Of a stretch of DNA of 30,904 nucleotides, positions 15,340-23,296 are shown piece after piece. The DNA comes from an uncultured Eubacteriales bacterium (GTDB lineage Bacteria > Bacillota > Clostridia > Oscillospirales > Acutalibacteraceae). The translations under genes and the position numbers were made by a program. Below the pieces are notes generated by a model. That model made no database searches, was not told the origin of the DNA, and saw nothing but the letters and a program-made list of their open reading frames with translations. Position 1 is the stretch's first letter. Every line of letters starts with the position of its first letter. Location: positions 1-30,904 of the forward strand of contig CAKUAQ010000026.1 in NCBI GenBank assembly GCA_934636435.1. The letters are read 5' to 3'.

Positions 15340-15370
15340 GCAGGGCAGGGGGCAGCACTCCCTGCCCTGC
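15340..15370 (+). terminator. Hairpin between recA and recX, likely partial terminator
   Basis: GCAGGGCAGGG (15340-15350) and CCCTGCCCTGC (15360-15370) form a perfect 11-bp GC-rich stem with a 9-base loop and no T-tract. In many bacteria a leaky hairpin here keeps RecX well below RecA; the same role is inferred. Confidence 0.55.
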
Positions 15371-15389
15371 CTTGCTATGGGGGACGGAT

Positions 15390-16034
15390 ATGAAGATCAC
15401 GGAAGCGCAGCGCCTGCGGCGGAGCCTGTACCGGCTGACACTGGATACCGGCGAGGAGCTGTCGGTAGATAAGCGCACCTTTGACGAATCTCCTTACCGG
15501 GTGGGCGGCAATATCCGGGAGGAGCAGCTGGCAGCGCTGACGGCACAGTCGACCTATAACCGCGCCCACGACACGGCGCTCTACTGGCTGGGGCAGCGGG
15601 ATTTTTCCGGACGGGAGCTGGAGAAAAAGCTGTCCGCCGGAGAAACGCCCCCGGAGGTGGCCGCCGCCGTGGTGGAGCGGCTGCGGCAGGTGGGGCTGCT
15701 GGACGATGCCGCCTATGCCCGCCGGGCCGCCCGCAGTCTGGCGCAATATAAGCAGTATCCCCGCCGCCGGGTGGAGCAGGAGCTGCTGCGCCGGGGCATC
15801 GACCGCCAGACCGCCCGGGAGGCGGTGGAGGAGACCGATTCCGACGATTTTCAACAAGCACTTGCACTTGTGCGAAAAAAATACTATAATAAACTGACTG
15901 ACCGTGATTTGCGGCAGAAAACCGTGGCGGCGCTGGCGCGGCGGGGCTATTCCTTTGAGGTGGCCCGCCGGGCGGTGGAAACGGCGGCGCAGACGCAGAC
16001 CGACGCAGAGGAGACAGACGAAGAATGGCTATAA
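15390..16034 (+). CDS. recX: Regulatory protein RecX
   Basis: 214 residues. RecX binds RecA filaments and modulates their activity. The sequence is a run of basic three-helix repeats typical of the family: ALYWLGQRDFSGRELEKKL, then VVERLRQVGLLDDAAYARR and RRRVEQELLRRGIDRQTAREA, and a last repeat near LVRKKYYNKLTDRDLRQKTVAALARRGYS at the C-terminal end. Position directly after recA supports the call. The ATG at 15390 is chosen because the longer frame from 15336 runs through the hairpin. The 3' end overlaps rimO by 10 bp. The Shine-Dalgarno (GGGGGACGG) is unusually G-rich. Confidence 0.9.
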   Translation: MKITEAQRLRRSLYRLTLDTGEELSVDKRTFDESPYRVGGNIREEQLAALTAQSTYNRAHDTALYWLGQRDFSGRELEKKLSAGETPPEVAAAVVERLRQVGLLDDAAYARRAARSLAQYKQYPRRRVEQELLRRGIDRQTAREAVEETDSDDFQQALALVRKKYYNKLTDRDLRQKTVAALARRGYSFEVARRAVETAAQTQTDAEETDEEWL

Positions 16035-17368
16035 AAGTGGGGATGGTGTCCCTGGGCTGCCCGAAGAATCAGATGGACGCCGAGCTGATGCTGGCGCGGC
16101 TGGAGCAGGCCGGGTATGAGATCACCGCCGAGAGCGGATTGGCGGATGTGGTGATCGTCAATACCTGCGGATTCATCGAGGACGCCAAAAAGGAATCCAT
16201 TGAGAATATTCTGGAATTTGCCCAGCTGAAGAAAGAGGGGCGCATCAAAAAGATCCTGGTCACCGGCTGTCTGGCGCAGCGGTATCAGCAGGAGCTGGTG
16301 CAGGAGCTGCCGGAATGCGACGGGGTGCTGGGGCTGGGTGCCAACGCCGATATTGTGGAGGCGGTGGAGCAGGTGACTCGGGATGTGGCGTTTTACCGGT
16401 TCCCCTCCCGGGACAGCTGGGTGCTGGAGGGCAGCCGGCTGCTGACGACCCCCCACTTTTTTGCCTATCTGCGGATCGCGGACGGCTGCGATAACCGCTG
16501 CACCTATTGCGCCATCCCCCTCATCCGGGGCAATCTCCGCAGCCGGGAGCTGGAGGGGCTGGTATCCGAAGCCGAGGCATTGGTGCAGACCGGGGTCAAA
16601 GAGCTGGTGCTGGTGGCGCAGGATACCACCGTCTACGGCCGGGATCTCTACGGGGAGCCCCGCCTGCCGGAGCTGCTGCGGCGGCTGTGCCGCATCGACG
16701 GGCTTCGGTGGATCCGGCTGCTGTATTGCTATCCGGAGCATATCTCCGAGGAGCTGCTGGACGTGATGGCCACGGAGGAAAAGGTGCTGCCCTATATGGA
16801 CCTGCCCCTCCAGCACGTCAGCGGGCATATCCTCAAGGCAATGCATCGCCCCGGCGACCGGGCAAGCCTGACGGCGCTCATCGCTCATCTGCGGGAGCGG
16901 GTGCCGGGGATCGTGCTGCGCACCACCCTGATGACCGGCTTCCCCGGCGAGACGGAGGAGGATTTTGAGGAGCTGTGCCGCTTTGTGCAGGAGGCGCAGT
17001 TCCAGCGGCTGGGCTGCTTTGCTTTCTCTCCGGAGGAGGGGACGCCGGCTGCCAAGCTGCCCGACCAGCTCCCGGAGGACGTAAAGCAGCGCCGCCGGGA
17101 CATCGTGATGGAGGAGCAGCAGCGGGTGTCTGACCGGTATAACGAGCAGCAGATCGGCAAGACCGTGACGGTGCTGGTGGAGAGCTACGACCGGTATGCG
17201 GAATGCTGGTTCGGTCGCAGCGAGGCGGACGCTCCGGATATTGACGGCAAGGTGTTTTTTGCCGCCCCGGCGGGGACGGTGCATCCCGGTGATATGCGCC
17301 GCATAAAAATTACCGATACCATGGATTGGGATCTGATGGGAGAGATGGTCGATGAATCTGCCGAATAA
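16025..17368 (+). CDS. rimO: Ribosomal protein S12 methylthiotransferase RimO
   Basis: 447 residues. RimO is a radical-SAM enzyme that adds a methylthio group to an aspartate of ribosomal protein S12. The N-terminal UPF0004 domain holds three cluster cysteines, C12 (SLGCPKNQMD), C48 (NTCGF) and C82 (TGCLAQRY). The radical-SAM CxxxCxxC is C155/C159/C162 in GCDNRCTYCAIP, and a TRAM-like domain ends the protein. The SLGCPKNxxD start separates RimO from MiaB. It overlaps recX by 10 bp and pgsA by 17 bp, so translation of the three is coupled. All cysteines are present and the length is typical. Confidence 0.96.
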   Translation: MAIKVGMVSLGCPKNQMDAELMLARLEQAGYEITAESGLADVVIVNTCGFIEDAKKESIENILEFAQLKKEGRIKKILVTGCLAQRYQQELVQELPECDGVLGLGANADIVEAVEQVTRDVAFYRFPSRDSWVLEGSRLLTTPHFFAYLRIADGCDNRCTYCAIPLIRGNLRSRELEGLVSEAEALVQTGVKELVLVAQDTTVYGRDLYGEPRLPELLRRLCRIDGLRWIRLLYCYPEHISEELLDVMATEEKVLPYMDLPLQHVSGHILKAMHRPGDRASLTALIAHLRERVPGIVLRTTLMTGFPGETEEDFEELCRFVQEAQFQRLGCFAFSPEEGTPAAKLPDQLPEDVKQRRRDIVMEEQQRVSDRYNEQQIGKTVTVLVESYDRYAECWFGRSEADAPDIDGKVFFAAPAGTVHPGDMRRIKITDTMDWDLMGEMVDESAE

Positions 17369-17921
17369 GCTGACTCTGGCGCGGTGCGTGATGGCGCCCC
17401 TGTTTCTGCTGGCGCTGCTGTGGGATTTCCCGTGGCACTATACGGTGGCGCTGGTGCTGTTCGCCACCGCCTCGCTGACGGATCTGTTTGACGGGCGTAT
17501 CGCCCGCAGCCGGGGACTGGTGACCAATCTGGGAAAATTCCTCGACCCGCTGGCGGACAAAGCACTCACCACGGCGGCGTTTCTGGGCTTTATGACCAAG
17601 CGCCCCGGCGTGGCGCTGTGCTGGGCGGTGATGCTGATTCTGTCCCGGGAATTCATGGTGACCTCCGTGCGGCTGCTGGCGGCAAAGGACGGCGTGGTGG
17701 TGGCAGCCAGCATGGCGGGAAAGATGAAGACCGTTATGCAGATGGCAGCCATCCTGTATACATTGGCGGCTATGCAGATTGCGGAGCTGGTATCGAACCC
17801 GGCGCTGTGCCGGGTGCTGTTGGCAGTCGGCGACGGACTGATCTGGGTAGCAGCGGTGCTGACGGTGATTTCCGGCATCCAGTATGTGTGGAATCTGCGC
17901 CACTATTTTAAGGAAAACTGA
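17352..17921 (+). CDS. pgsA: CDP-diacylglycerol-glycerol-3-phosphate 3-phosphatidyltransferase
   Basis: 189 residues with about five membrane helices. It makes phosphatidylglycerol phosphate from CDP-diacylglycerol and glycerol-3-phosphate in the cytoplasmic membrane. The CDP-alcohol phosphotransferase signature is complete: D44-x2-D47-G48-x2-A51-R52-x8-G61-x3-D65-x3-D69. The opening NLPNKLTLARCVMAPLF is typical of PgsA. It overlaps the end of rimO by 17 bp and is the last gene of the recX-rimO-pgsA run. The next promoter, that of the T-box leader, begins 19 bp after its stop. Confidence 0.95.
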   Translation: MNLPNKLTLARCVMAPLFLLALLWDFPWHYTVALVLFATASLTDLFDGRIARSRGLVTNLGKFLDPLADKALTTAAFLGFMTKRPGVALCWAVMLILSREFMVTSVRLLAAKDGVVVAASMAGKMKTVMQMAAILYTLAAMQIAELVSNPALCRVLLAVGDGLIWVAAVLTVISGIQYVWNLRHYFKEN

Positions 17922-17939
17922 GTTTTTCTCCGAAAACGG

Positions 17940-17968
17940 TAGACAAACCGGGTTTTTATGCATATAAT
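17940..17968 (+). promoter_or_regulatory. Promoter of the cysE-cysS T-box transcript
   Basis: TAGACA (17940-17945) and TATAAT (17963-17968) are spaced by 17 bp. Transcription from about 17975 gives a leader of about 350 bases before cysE. Confidence 0.75.
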
Positions 17969-17974
17969 GATGTA

Positions 17975-18300
17975 AAGCGAATGGGAATGCCCCTTGCGGC
18001 GCATTCTCTGCGGCGGGAGAAGTACCCGGCCGGCAACGCAACAGAGAGCGGGTGTCCCGTCTGCGGACGGTGGCTGGAAGCACCCGGCGGCGGTTGCCCC
18101 GGCGAAATGCACCCGACGGCTGCGGATGGGAAGACGGTTTTCGGCCGAAAGCCGTTGCGTATCGTCCGCCGGACGCCCTCCGTTACCGGGGCGGAAACGC
18201 CGAAGCCGGCGTTTCACCGAGTGAATGACGGAGTGGAACCGTGAGACTGGATTGCTCACCCCCGTCGCCCTTTTGGGGGGCGACGGGGGTGTTTTCTTTT
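17975..18300 (+). promoter_or_regulatory. Cysteine T-box riboswitch leader
   Basis: The leader ends in a 14-bp GC-rich stem (18257-18270 with 18278-18291) followed by TTTTCTTTT, a strong terminator. Just before it lies the T-box sequence GGAGTGGAACCGTG, with the bulge bases TGGA at 18234-18237; its last A fits the U73 discriminator of tRNA-Cys. Stem I contains the AGAGAG element near 18043 and a candidate specifier TGC at 18108-18110 in GCGAAATGCACC. All of this points to control by uncharged tRNA-Cys: when cysteine is short the antiterminator forms and cysE-cysS is read through. T-boxes before cysE-cysS are known in Firmicutes. Confidence 0.88.
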
Positions 18301-18326
18301 GTGTTGGAGAGAAGGAGAGTGGAGCT

Positions 18327-18962
18327 GTGTTCAAGCAAATGCGGGAGGATATCGCCGCCATCCGGGAGCGCGACCCGGCGGCACAGTCGAATTTTGAGGT
18401 GTGGTGGCTGTATAATGGATATAAAGCGCTGCGCTCCCATCGCCGCGCCAATTGGCTGCTGCGCCACGGGCATCCGCTGCTGGCGCGGTGGGTCAGCCAG
18501 CGGTGCGTGCGCCGCACGAATATTGAAATTCACCCGGCGGCGGTGATCGGCAAGCGGTTTTTCATCGACCACGGCACCGGTGTGGTGATCGGGGAGACCA
18601 CCGAGATCGGCGACGATTGCACCCTGTATCAGGGGGTGACTCTGGGCGGCACCGGCAAGGACCAGGGCAAGCGCCACCCCACCCTGGGCAACCACGTGAT
18701 GGTAGGGGCGGGCGCCAAGGTGCTGGGCCCCATTCACATCGGCAACCATGTGCGCATTGCCGCCGGGGCGGTGGTGCTGACCGATATCCCGGACAACTGC
18801 ACCGCCGTGGGCATTCCCGCCCGGGTGGTGCGCCGGGATGGGGAGCGGGTGCCGGAGCTGGATCAGATCCATGTTCCCGACCCGGTGGCGGCGGAAATCC
18901 ACCGCCTGGAGGAGCGCATTGAGCAACTGGAGCAGATCGCCGGGAAGGACCCGGAACGATAA
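18327..18962 (+). CDS. cysE: Serine O-acetyltransferase
   Basis: 211 residues. CysE acetylates serine with acetyl-CoA, the first step of cysteine synthesis. An N-terminal helical domain (about 1-65) contains AIRERDPAAQS. The C-terminal left-handed beta-helix has hexapeptide repeats, including EIHPAAVIGKRFFIDHGTG with the catalytic-type His, then GVVIGETTEIGDD and YQGVTLGGTG. The chosen start is a GTG with AAGGAG about 10 bases before it; an in-frame ATG lies four codons later. It follows the T-box terminator directly and is 23 bp from cysS, so both are under the same control. Its sulfhydrylase partner CysK is not in the window. Confidence 0.94.
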   Translation: MFKQMREDIAAIRERDPAAQSNFEVWWLYNGYKALRSHRRANWLLRHGHPLLARWVSQRCVRRTNIEIHPAAVIGKRFFIDHGTGVVIGETTEIGDDCTLYQGVTLGGTGKDQGKRHPTLGNHVMVGAGAKVLGPIHIGNHVRIAAGAVVLTDIPDNCTAVGIPARVVRRDGERVPELDQIHVPDPVAAEIHRLEERIEQLEQIAGKDPER

Positions 18963-18985
18963 CGAAAACAGGAGGAGCTTGACTT

Positions 18986-20383
18986 ATGCAGCTGTATAAT
19001 ACCCTGACCCGTAAGAAAGAGGAGCTGATCCCCATTGAGCCGGGAAAAATTCGGATGTACGCCTGCGGCCCCACGGTGTATAATTTCATCCACATCGGCA
19101 ACGCCCGCCCTTTGTGCGTGTTTGATGTGCTGCGCCGGTACCTGGAATGGCGGGGGTATCAGGTGACTTTTGTGCAGAATTTCACCGACATCGACGATAA
19201 GATCATCCGCAAAGCCAACGAGGAGGGGGTCACCTATCAGGAAATCTCCGAAAAGTATATCGGAGAATTCTGGACGGACGCTAAGGGCTTGGGGGTGCGC
19301 CCCGCCACGGTGCATCCCCGCGCCACGGAAAATATGGACGGCATCCGGGACATCATCGAGACCCTCATCGGCAAGGGGTACGCGTATGTTGCCGAAAACG
19401 GAGACGTGTATTTCCGCACCCGGAAATTCGACGAATACGGCAAGCTGTCCCACCAGAACATCGACGATCTGGAGAGCGGCGCCCGCATCGCCGTGGGCGA
19501 GGTGAAGGAGGACCCGCTGGATTTCGCGCTGTGGAAAGCGGCGAAGCCCGGCGAGCCCAGCTGGCCCTCCCCCTGGAGCGACGGACGCCCCGGCTGGCAC
19601 ATCGAATGCTCCGCCATGGCGCGGCGGTATCTGGGGGAGACCATCGACATCCACGGCGGCGGGCAGGATTTGATCTTCCCCCACCATGAGAATGAGATCG
19701 CCCAGAGCGAATGCTGCAACGGGGTGCCCTTCGCCCACTATTGGCTGCACAACGGCTACATCAATGTGGACAACAAGAAGATGTCCAAATCCCTCAATAA
19801 CTTCTTCACCGTGCGGGATGTGGCTAAGGAATACGGCTATGAGCCGATTCGTTTCTTCCTCATTTCCTCCTCCTATCGCAGCCCCATCAACTACAGCACC
19901 GAGATCGTGCAGCAGGGCATCGGGGCGCTGGATCGGCTGTATAACTGCAAGAATGCCATGGCGTTCGGACTGAAGAACGCCTCCGAGGGGGCGGAGGACG
20001 CCGCCTTTGCCGAGCGGGTGGAGGCGCGGCGGGCGCAGTTCATCGCCGCCATGGACGACGATCTAAACACCGCCGACGGGATCGCGGCGTTATTTGAGCT
20101 GGTGAAGGATATTAACCTCATGCTGGCGGACGGCACCGCCACCGCCGCCACCATCCGCCGGGGACAGGCGCTGTTCGACCAGCTGACCGACGTGCTGGGC
20201 TTCTGCTATGCCCGGCAGGAGGCGGGGAACGACGATGCCGAGATCGAGGCACTGATCGAAGCCCGCGCCGCTGCCCGAAAGGAGAAAAACTGGGCGGAGG
20301 CGGATCGCATCCGGGATGAGCTGAAGGCGCGGAGGATCGTGCTGGAGGATACGCCCCAGGGCGTGAAATGGCACCGGGAATAA
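18986..20383 (+). CDS. cysS: Cysteinyl-tRNA synthetase
   Basis: 465 residues. It charges tRNA-Cys with cysteine. Class I signatures are HIGN at 36-39 and KKMSKS in the C-terminal half. Zinc ligands are C27 (ACGPT), the cysteine of GWHIECSAMA and histidines in FPHHENEIAQSE. The anticodon-binding helical domain ends EEKNWAEADRIRDEL-like (here KEKNWAEADRIRDELKARRI). An AGGAGG site precedes the ATG. It is the second gene under the cysteine T-box, coupling cysteine supply and tRNA charging to the same sensor. Length is typical. Confidence 0.97.
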   Translation: MQLYNTLTRKKEELIPIEPGKIRMYACGPTVYNFIHIGNARPLCVFDVLRRYLEWRGYQVTFVQNFTDIDDKIIRKANEEGVTYQEISEKYIGEFWTDAKGLGVRPATVHPRATENMDGIRDIIETLIGKGYAYVAENGDVYFRTRKFDEYGKLSHQNIDDLESGARIAVGEVKEDPLDFALWKAAKPGEPSWPSPWSDGRPGWHIECSAMARRYLGETIDIHGGGQDLIFPHHENEIAQSECCNGVPFAHYWLHNGYINVDNKKMSKSLNNFFTVRDVAKEYGYEPIRFFLISSSYRSPINYSTEIVQQGIGALDRLYNCKNAMAFGLKNASEGAEDAAFAERVEARRAQFIAAMDDDLNTADGIAALFELVKDINLMLADGTATAATIRRGQALFDQLTDVLGFCYARQEAGNDDAEIEALIEARAAARKEKNWAEADRIRDELKARRIVLEDTPQGVKWHRE

Positions 20384-20408
20384 ATTGCAACGGATGGAGG
20401 AAAACACC

Positions 20409-20909
20409 GTGACTGTTTCCAAAAAGACCGGGCTGTACTGTCTGCTGACGGCGGCGCTGACCGCTGTCAGCTGGTGGCTGCAAGCCCCCGTCACTCTGGC
20501 GGATCCGGCACCCTTTCTCCGGGCGGTGGGCGCCGCCGTCGTGACCGGCATATTCCTGCTGGCATGGGGCATCGTCCGCCGGCGGGGCGGAGACGCCCAC
20601 TTCCTGCGGGCGGTGGGGGGTGTGCTGCTCCTGTGCGGGGTGGTGCTGTTCGTGCTGTATGGCGGGATGGAGGATCCCACCGCCGCCGGGGCGGACACCG
20701 CCATGAATCTGGTGCTATGCCTGTGGACGGCGCTGCCCCTTGCCTGCCTGATCCGCACGGCGGTGCTGTGCGGCGGGGCACACCGACCGGCGCTGTGGAT
20801 CCCCGTGGCGCTGCTGGCGGTGTGGCTGGTGGTGCTGCTTGCCACCGGACAGCTGCTGCATTTCGTCCATCTGACCGGGGAGACCGGTGCAAAGGCCCTG
20901 TCTGCATAA
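20409..20909 (+). CDS. Multi-pass membrane protein of unknown function
   Basis: 166 residues I do not recognise. Hydrophobic helices lie at about 9-25, 38-57, 70-87, 100-120 and 130-150, joined by short Arg-rich loops, so it should be a membrane protein with about five helices. The start is a GTG at 20409 with GGAGG 8 bases upstream; the longer frame from TTG at 20385 has no site. It begins 25 bp after cysS and may be read from the same transcript. The next gene is a second small membrane protein. No transporter or enzyme motif is visible. Confidence 0.7.
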   Translation: MTVSKKTGLYCLLTAALTAVSWWLQAPVTLADPAPFLRAVGAAVVTGIFLLAWGIVRRRGGDAHFLRAVGGVLLLCGVVLFVLYGGMEDPTAAGADTAMNLVLCLWTALPLACLIRTAVLCGGAHRPALWIPVALLAVWLVVLLATGQLLHFVHLTGETGAKALSA

Positions 20910-20951
20910 TCCGTCAACGCCGCAATCGACACGATAAAGGAGTGTATGTGT

Positions 20952-21362
20952 ATGAAAAAACGCATTCTCTACTGTCTTCTGCCGATCGTCACGCTGATCC
21001 TGGAGCTGCTGCCCTGCGGTGCCGTCTGTACCTTTAGCAATCCCACCGGCGCCCCCTGGCGCAAGACCTTTTCTTATTTCAGTCTGATTCCCTTCGGATA
21101 TGCGAATGTGGCGCCCCTTCTGACGGCGCTGGTCACCTGCGGAGTGCTGCTTTTGCTGGCGGTCTACCTGTTCACGGGGAGCCGCCGGGTGCTGACCGGC
21201 ACCGCAGTCACGCTCGGCGTCGGCACGGTGCTGTCCTTAGGGCCGCTGTATTTCGGCTGGCATAACTTCTCCGCAGTCGGCGGGCTGATCACCCTGACCC
21301 TGCTCGCCGAGCTGTGTCTGCTGCTCCTCGCGGCACGCCCCCGTACCCCCGCCGCAGAATAA
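20952..21362 (+). CDS. Small four-helix membrane protein of unknown function
   Basis: 136 residues. Hydrophobic stretches lie at about 3-25, 48-72, 80-100 and 108-128. The loop after the first helix (TFSNPTGAPWRKTFSYFSLI) is the only distinctive segment. ATG 20952 is chosen over 20946 because the AAAGGAG site lies 9 bases before it. It sits 42 bp after another unrecognised membrane protein and 58 bp before mntP. A shared function of the two small membrane proteins is possible but unsupported. Confidence 0.7.
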   Translation: MKKRILYCLLPIVTLILELLPCGAVCTFSNPTGAPWRKTFSYFSLIPFGYANVAPLLTALVTCGVLLLLAVYLFTGSRRVLTGTAVTLGVGTVLSLGPLYFGWHNFSAVGGLITLTLLAELCLLLLAARPRTPAAE

Positions 21363-21420
21363 TCCGCCCGTCGCCCTCATATAGTATGGTATCGTTCAGG
21401 TATATCAGGAGCTTTTCGGT

Positions 21421-21993
21421 ATGCACATTTGGGAAATTTTCCTCATCGGGCTGGGGCTGTCCATGGACGCCGCAGCGGTGTCCATCTGCAAGGGGCTGGC
21501 GACCGGCGGCGTCCGGCTGCGCCATTGCCTGACGGCGGGAGCGTATTTCGGTCTGTTTCAGGCGCTGATGCCCGCTGTCGGCTATGCGCTGGGCAGCACC
21601 TTTGCCCATCTCATCGACCGCTATGACCACTGGATCGCCTTTGTGCTGCTGGCGCTCATCGGCGGCACTATGCTGCGGGAGTCCTTTTCCAAGGAGGAGG
21701 AGCAGGCCAGCGCCTCCTTTGGCTTTGCGGCGATGCTGCCGCTGGCGATCGCCACCAGCATCGACGCGCTGGCGGTGGGGGTGTCCTTCTCGCTGCTGGA
21801 TATGACCTGGCTGGGGATGGTGCGCACGGTGCTGCTGATCGGCTGCGTCACCTTTGCGGTGTCGGCGGTGTCGGTGAAGCTGGGCGGCCTGTTCGGCAAC
21901 CGGTTCCAGAAGCCCGCCGAGCGCATCGGCGGCGTGATCCTCATTCTCATCGCCCTGAAAATCCTGCTGGAGGGGCTGGGCTGGTGGTTCTGA
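21421..21993 (+). CDS. mntP: Manganese efflux pump MntP
   Basis: 190 residues with six predicted helices. MntP exports manganese from the cytoplasm. The two inverted halves carry the family pair LSMDAAAVSICKG (about 14-26) and TSIDALAVGVSFSL in the second half, with the conserved Asp in each. The ribosome site is AGGAGC. The upstream gap is only 58 bp and has no room for a yybP-ykoY manganese riboswitch, which often precedes this gene elsewhere, so expression may depend on the upstream genes. Confidence 0.92.
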   Translation: MHIWEIFLIGLGLSMDAAAVSICKGLATGGVRLRHCLTAGAYFGLFQALMPAVGYALGSTFAHLIDRYDHWIAFVLLALIGGTMLRESFSKEEEQASASFGFAAMLPLAIATSIDALAVGVSFSLLDMTWLGMVRTVLLIGCVTFAVSAVSVKLGGLFGNRFQKPAERIGGVILILIALKILLEGLGWWF

Positions 21994-22036
21994 AGCCCCG
22001 GTTTTCGCCAAATTCCGGAAGATTTGCAAAAAACAC

Positions 22037-22065
22037 TTGCATTTTTTCTGCGGGTGTGGTATAGT
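22037..22065 (+). promoter_or_regulatory. rpmE promoter
   Basis: TTGCAT (22037-22042) and TATAGT (22060-22065) are spaced by 17 bp. AGAGGTGA lies just before the ATG at 22106. Confidence 0.7.
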
Positions 22066-22105
22066 CTATCCGTTAGTCTATGGATTCCGAAAGAGGTGAC
22101 AAGCA

Positions 22106-22315
22106 ATGAAAGAGGGTATTCATCCTTCCTATGGTCAGACCACGATCACCTGTGCCTGCGGCAATGTGATCACCACCGGTTCCACCAAGCAGGACATCCG
22201 GGTTGAAATTTGCTCTAAATGCCATCCATTCTTCACCGGTAAGCAGAAGCTGAACGATATCGGCGGCCGTGCGGATCGCTTCAACAAGCGTTTTGGTCTG
22301 AATGGCGAGAAATAA
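22106..22315 (+). CDS. rpmE: Ribosomal protein L31, zinc-binding form
   Basis: 69 residues, the usual length. L31 bridges the two ribosomal subunits near the central protuberance. The zinc-ribbon ligands C16, C18, C36 and C39 (TCACGN and EICSKCHPFFTGK) are all present, so this is the zinc-containing type rather than the zinc-independent paralogue made in starvation. It has its own promoter and a terminator immediately downstream, so it is a single-gene unit. Confidence 0.96.
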   Translation: MKEGIHPSYGQTTITCACGNVITTGSTKQDIRVEICSKCHPFFTGKQKLNDIGGRADRFNKRFGLNGEK

Positions 22316-22333
22316 GCATCCGATGCTTAATCC

Positions 22334-22365
22334 GGGCAGTGCAAGGAATTTGCACTGCCCTTTCT
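22334..22365 (+). terminator. Rho-independent terminator of rpmE
   Basis: GGGCAGTGCAA (22334-22344) and TTGCACTGCCC (22350-22360) form an 11-bp stem with a 5-base loop, followed by TTTCT. It starts 18 bp after the L31 stop. Confidence 0.8.
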
Positions 22366-22385
22366 CGTGTTAGGAGGGGATCGCC

Positions 22386-23030
22386 ATGAGCGGCGACAGC
22401 TATCGCACGGTGGCAAGGGACGCTGCCGACGAATTCACCGAAAAGCGCTCCCGGTTCATCGGGTATATTCGCCCGACGCAGACGGAGGAGCAGGCGCTGG
22501 AGTTCATCCGCTCCCGCGCCAAGGAGCATTGGGATGCCCGCCATAACGTATACGCCTATGTGCTGGAGGGGGGCAATCTGTGCCGCTATTCCGACGACGG
22601 CGAGCCCCAGGGCACCGCGGGGATTCCGGTGCTGGAGGTGCTGCGCAAAAACGGGCTGACCGACTGCGCCGTGGTGGTGACCCGCTATTTCGGCGGGATT
22701 CTGCTGGGGGGCGGCGGGCTGGTGCGCGCCTATTCCCACGCCGCCCGGCTGGCGGTGGAGGCGGCGGGGATCGTGGAGATGCGCCGCTGCCGACAGCTGG
22801 AGGTGCGGTGCGATTATGCCCAGTATGGCTTTCTCCCGGCGCTGCTGGCGGCGGAGAATGCCCGGATCACCGATACCCGCTATGATGACGGGGTGACGGT
22901 GCAGTTCACGCTGGAGGCGGAGCGGCAGGGGGCGCTGGAGGCGGCACTGACCGAGCGCAGCGCCGGGCGGCTGACTCTGACGGCGCGGGGGGAGACGTAT
23001 GTCCCCTTCCCGATCGGCGCTGAAGCGTGA
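22386..23030 (+). CDS. YigZ/IMPACT family protein
   Basis: 214 residues. The N-terminal UPF0029 domain has the family segments FTEKRSRFIGYI, HWDARHNVYAYVL, YSDDGEPQGTAGIPVLEVL and VVVTRYFGGILLGGGGLVRAYS. A smaller ferredoxin-like C-terminal domain follows. The bacterial family is widespread, nucleotide- or RNA-related in proposals, and without a settled function. AGGAGGGG precedes the ATG. The gene lies between the rpmE terminator and a likely terminator at 23084-23107. No promoter of its own was found, so it may depend on read-through from rpmE. Confidence 0.92.
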   Translation: MSGDSYRTVARDAADEFTEKRSRFIGYIRPTQTEEQALEFIRSRAKEHWDARHNVYAYVLEGGNLCRYSDDGEPQGTAGIPVLEVLRKNGLTDCAVVVTRYFGGILLGGGGLVRAYSHAARLAVEAAGIVEMRRCRQLEVRCDYAQYGFLPALLAAENARITDTRYDDGVTVQFTLEAERQGALEAALTERSAGRLTLTARGETYVPFPIGAEA

Positions 23031-23083
23031 ATATACGCCGCCGTGCGGATATCGACCGGCGGCGGAGCCTGCCGGCCTGTTGC

Positions 23084-23107
23084 GCCGGAACGTGCCCCGG
23101 CTTTTTT
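23084..23107 (+). terminator. Probable terminator after the YigZ-family gene
   Basis: GCCGG (23084-23088) pairs with CCGGC (23097-23101), followed by six T. The stem is short but the T-tract is good. A GC-rich inverted repeat (23036-23043 with 23057-23064) lies just upstream. In 23108-23296 I see no gene and no convincing promoter. Confidence 0.55.
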
Positions 23108-23296
23108 GCGGCTTTCAGCTTACCGCTGCGGCGGGAGCGCGCGGTTTATGCGGGGCGGCGACGAGGTTGTCACAGGGTGTAAAAAATTTTTGCGGTTTTT
23201 GCAGGATTTTGACGGGTATCTGCGTATAACCCGATGTCGTTCGTTTTTTTGCGGAGATCCCCGATCGGATCCCGATACAGAGCGGAGGTGGAGCCT

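Noticed and set aside
15947..17284. A 445-codon minus-strand frame opposite rimO
   Set aside because: rimO has all six cluster cysteines; the reverse frame is His/Leu/Gln-rich without any motif.
21363..21420. Manganese riboswitch (yybP-ykoY) before mntP
   Set aside because: The gap is only 58 bp and none of the conserved loop sequences is visible.
23160..23296. Promoter for the dGTPase-dnaG-rpoD unit (TTGACG and TATAAC near 23209-23230)
   Set aside because: The two boxes are only about 10 bp apart, too close for a sigma-A promoter.
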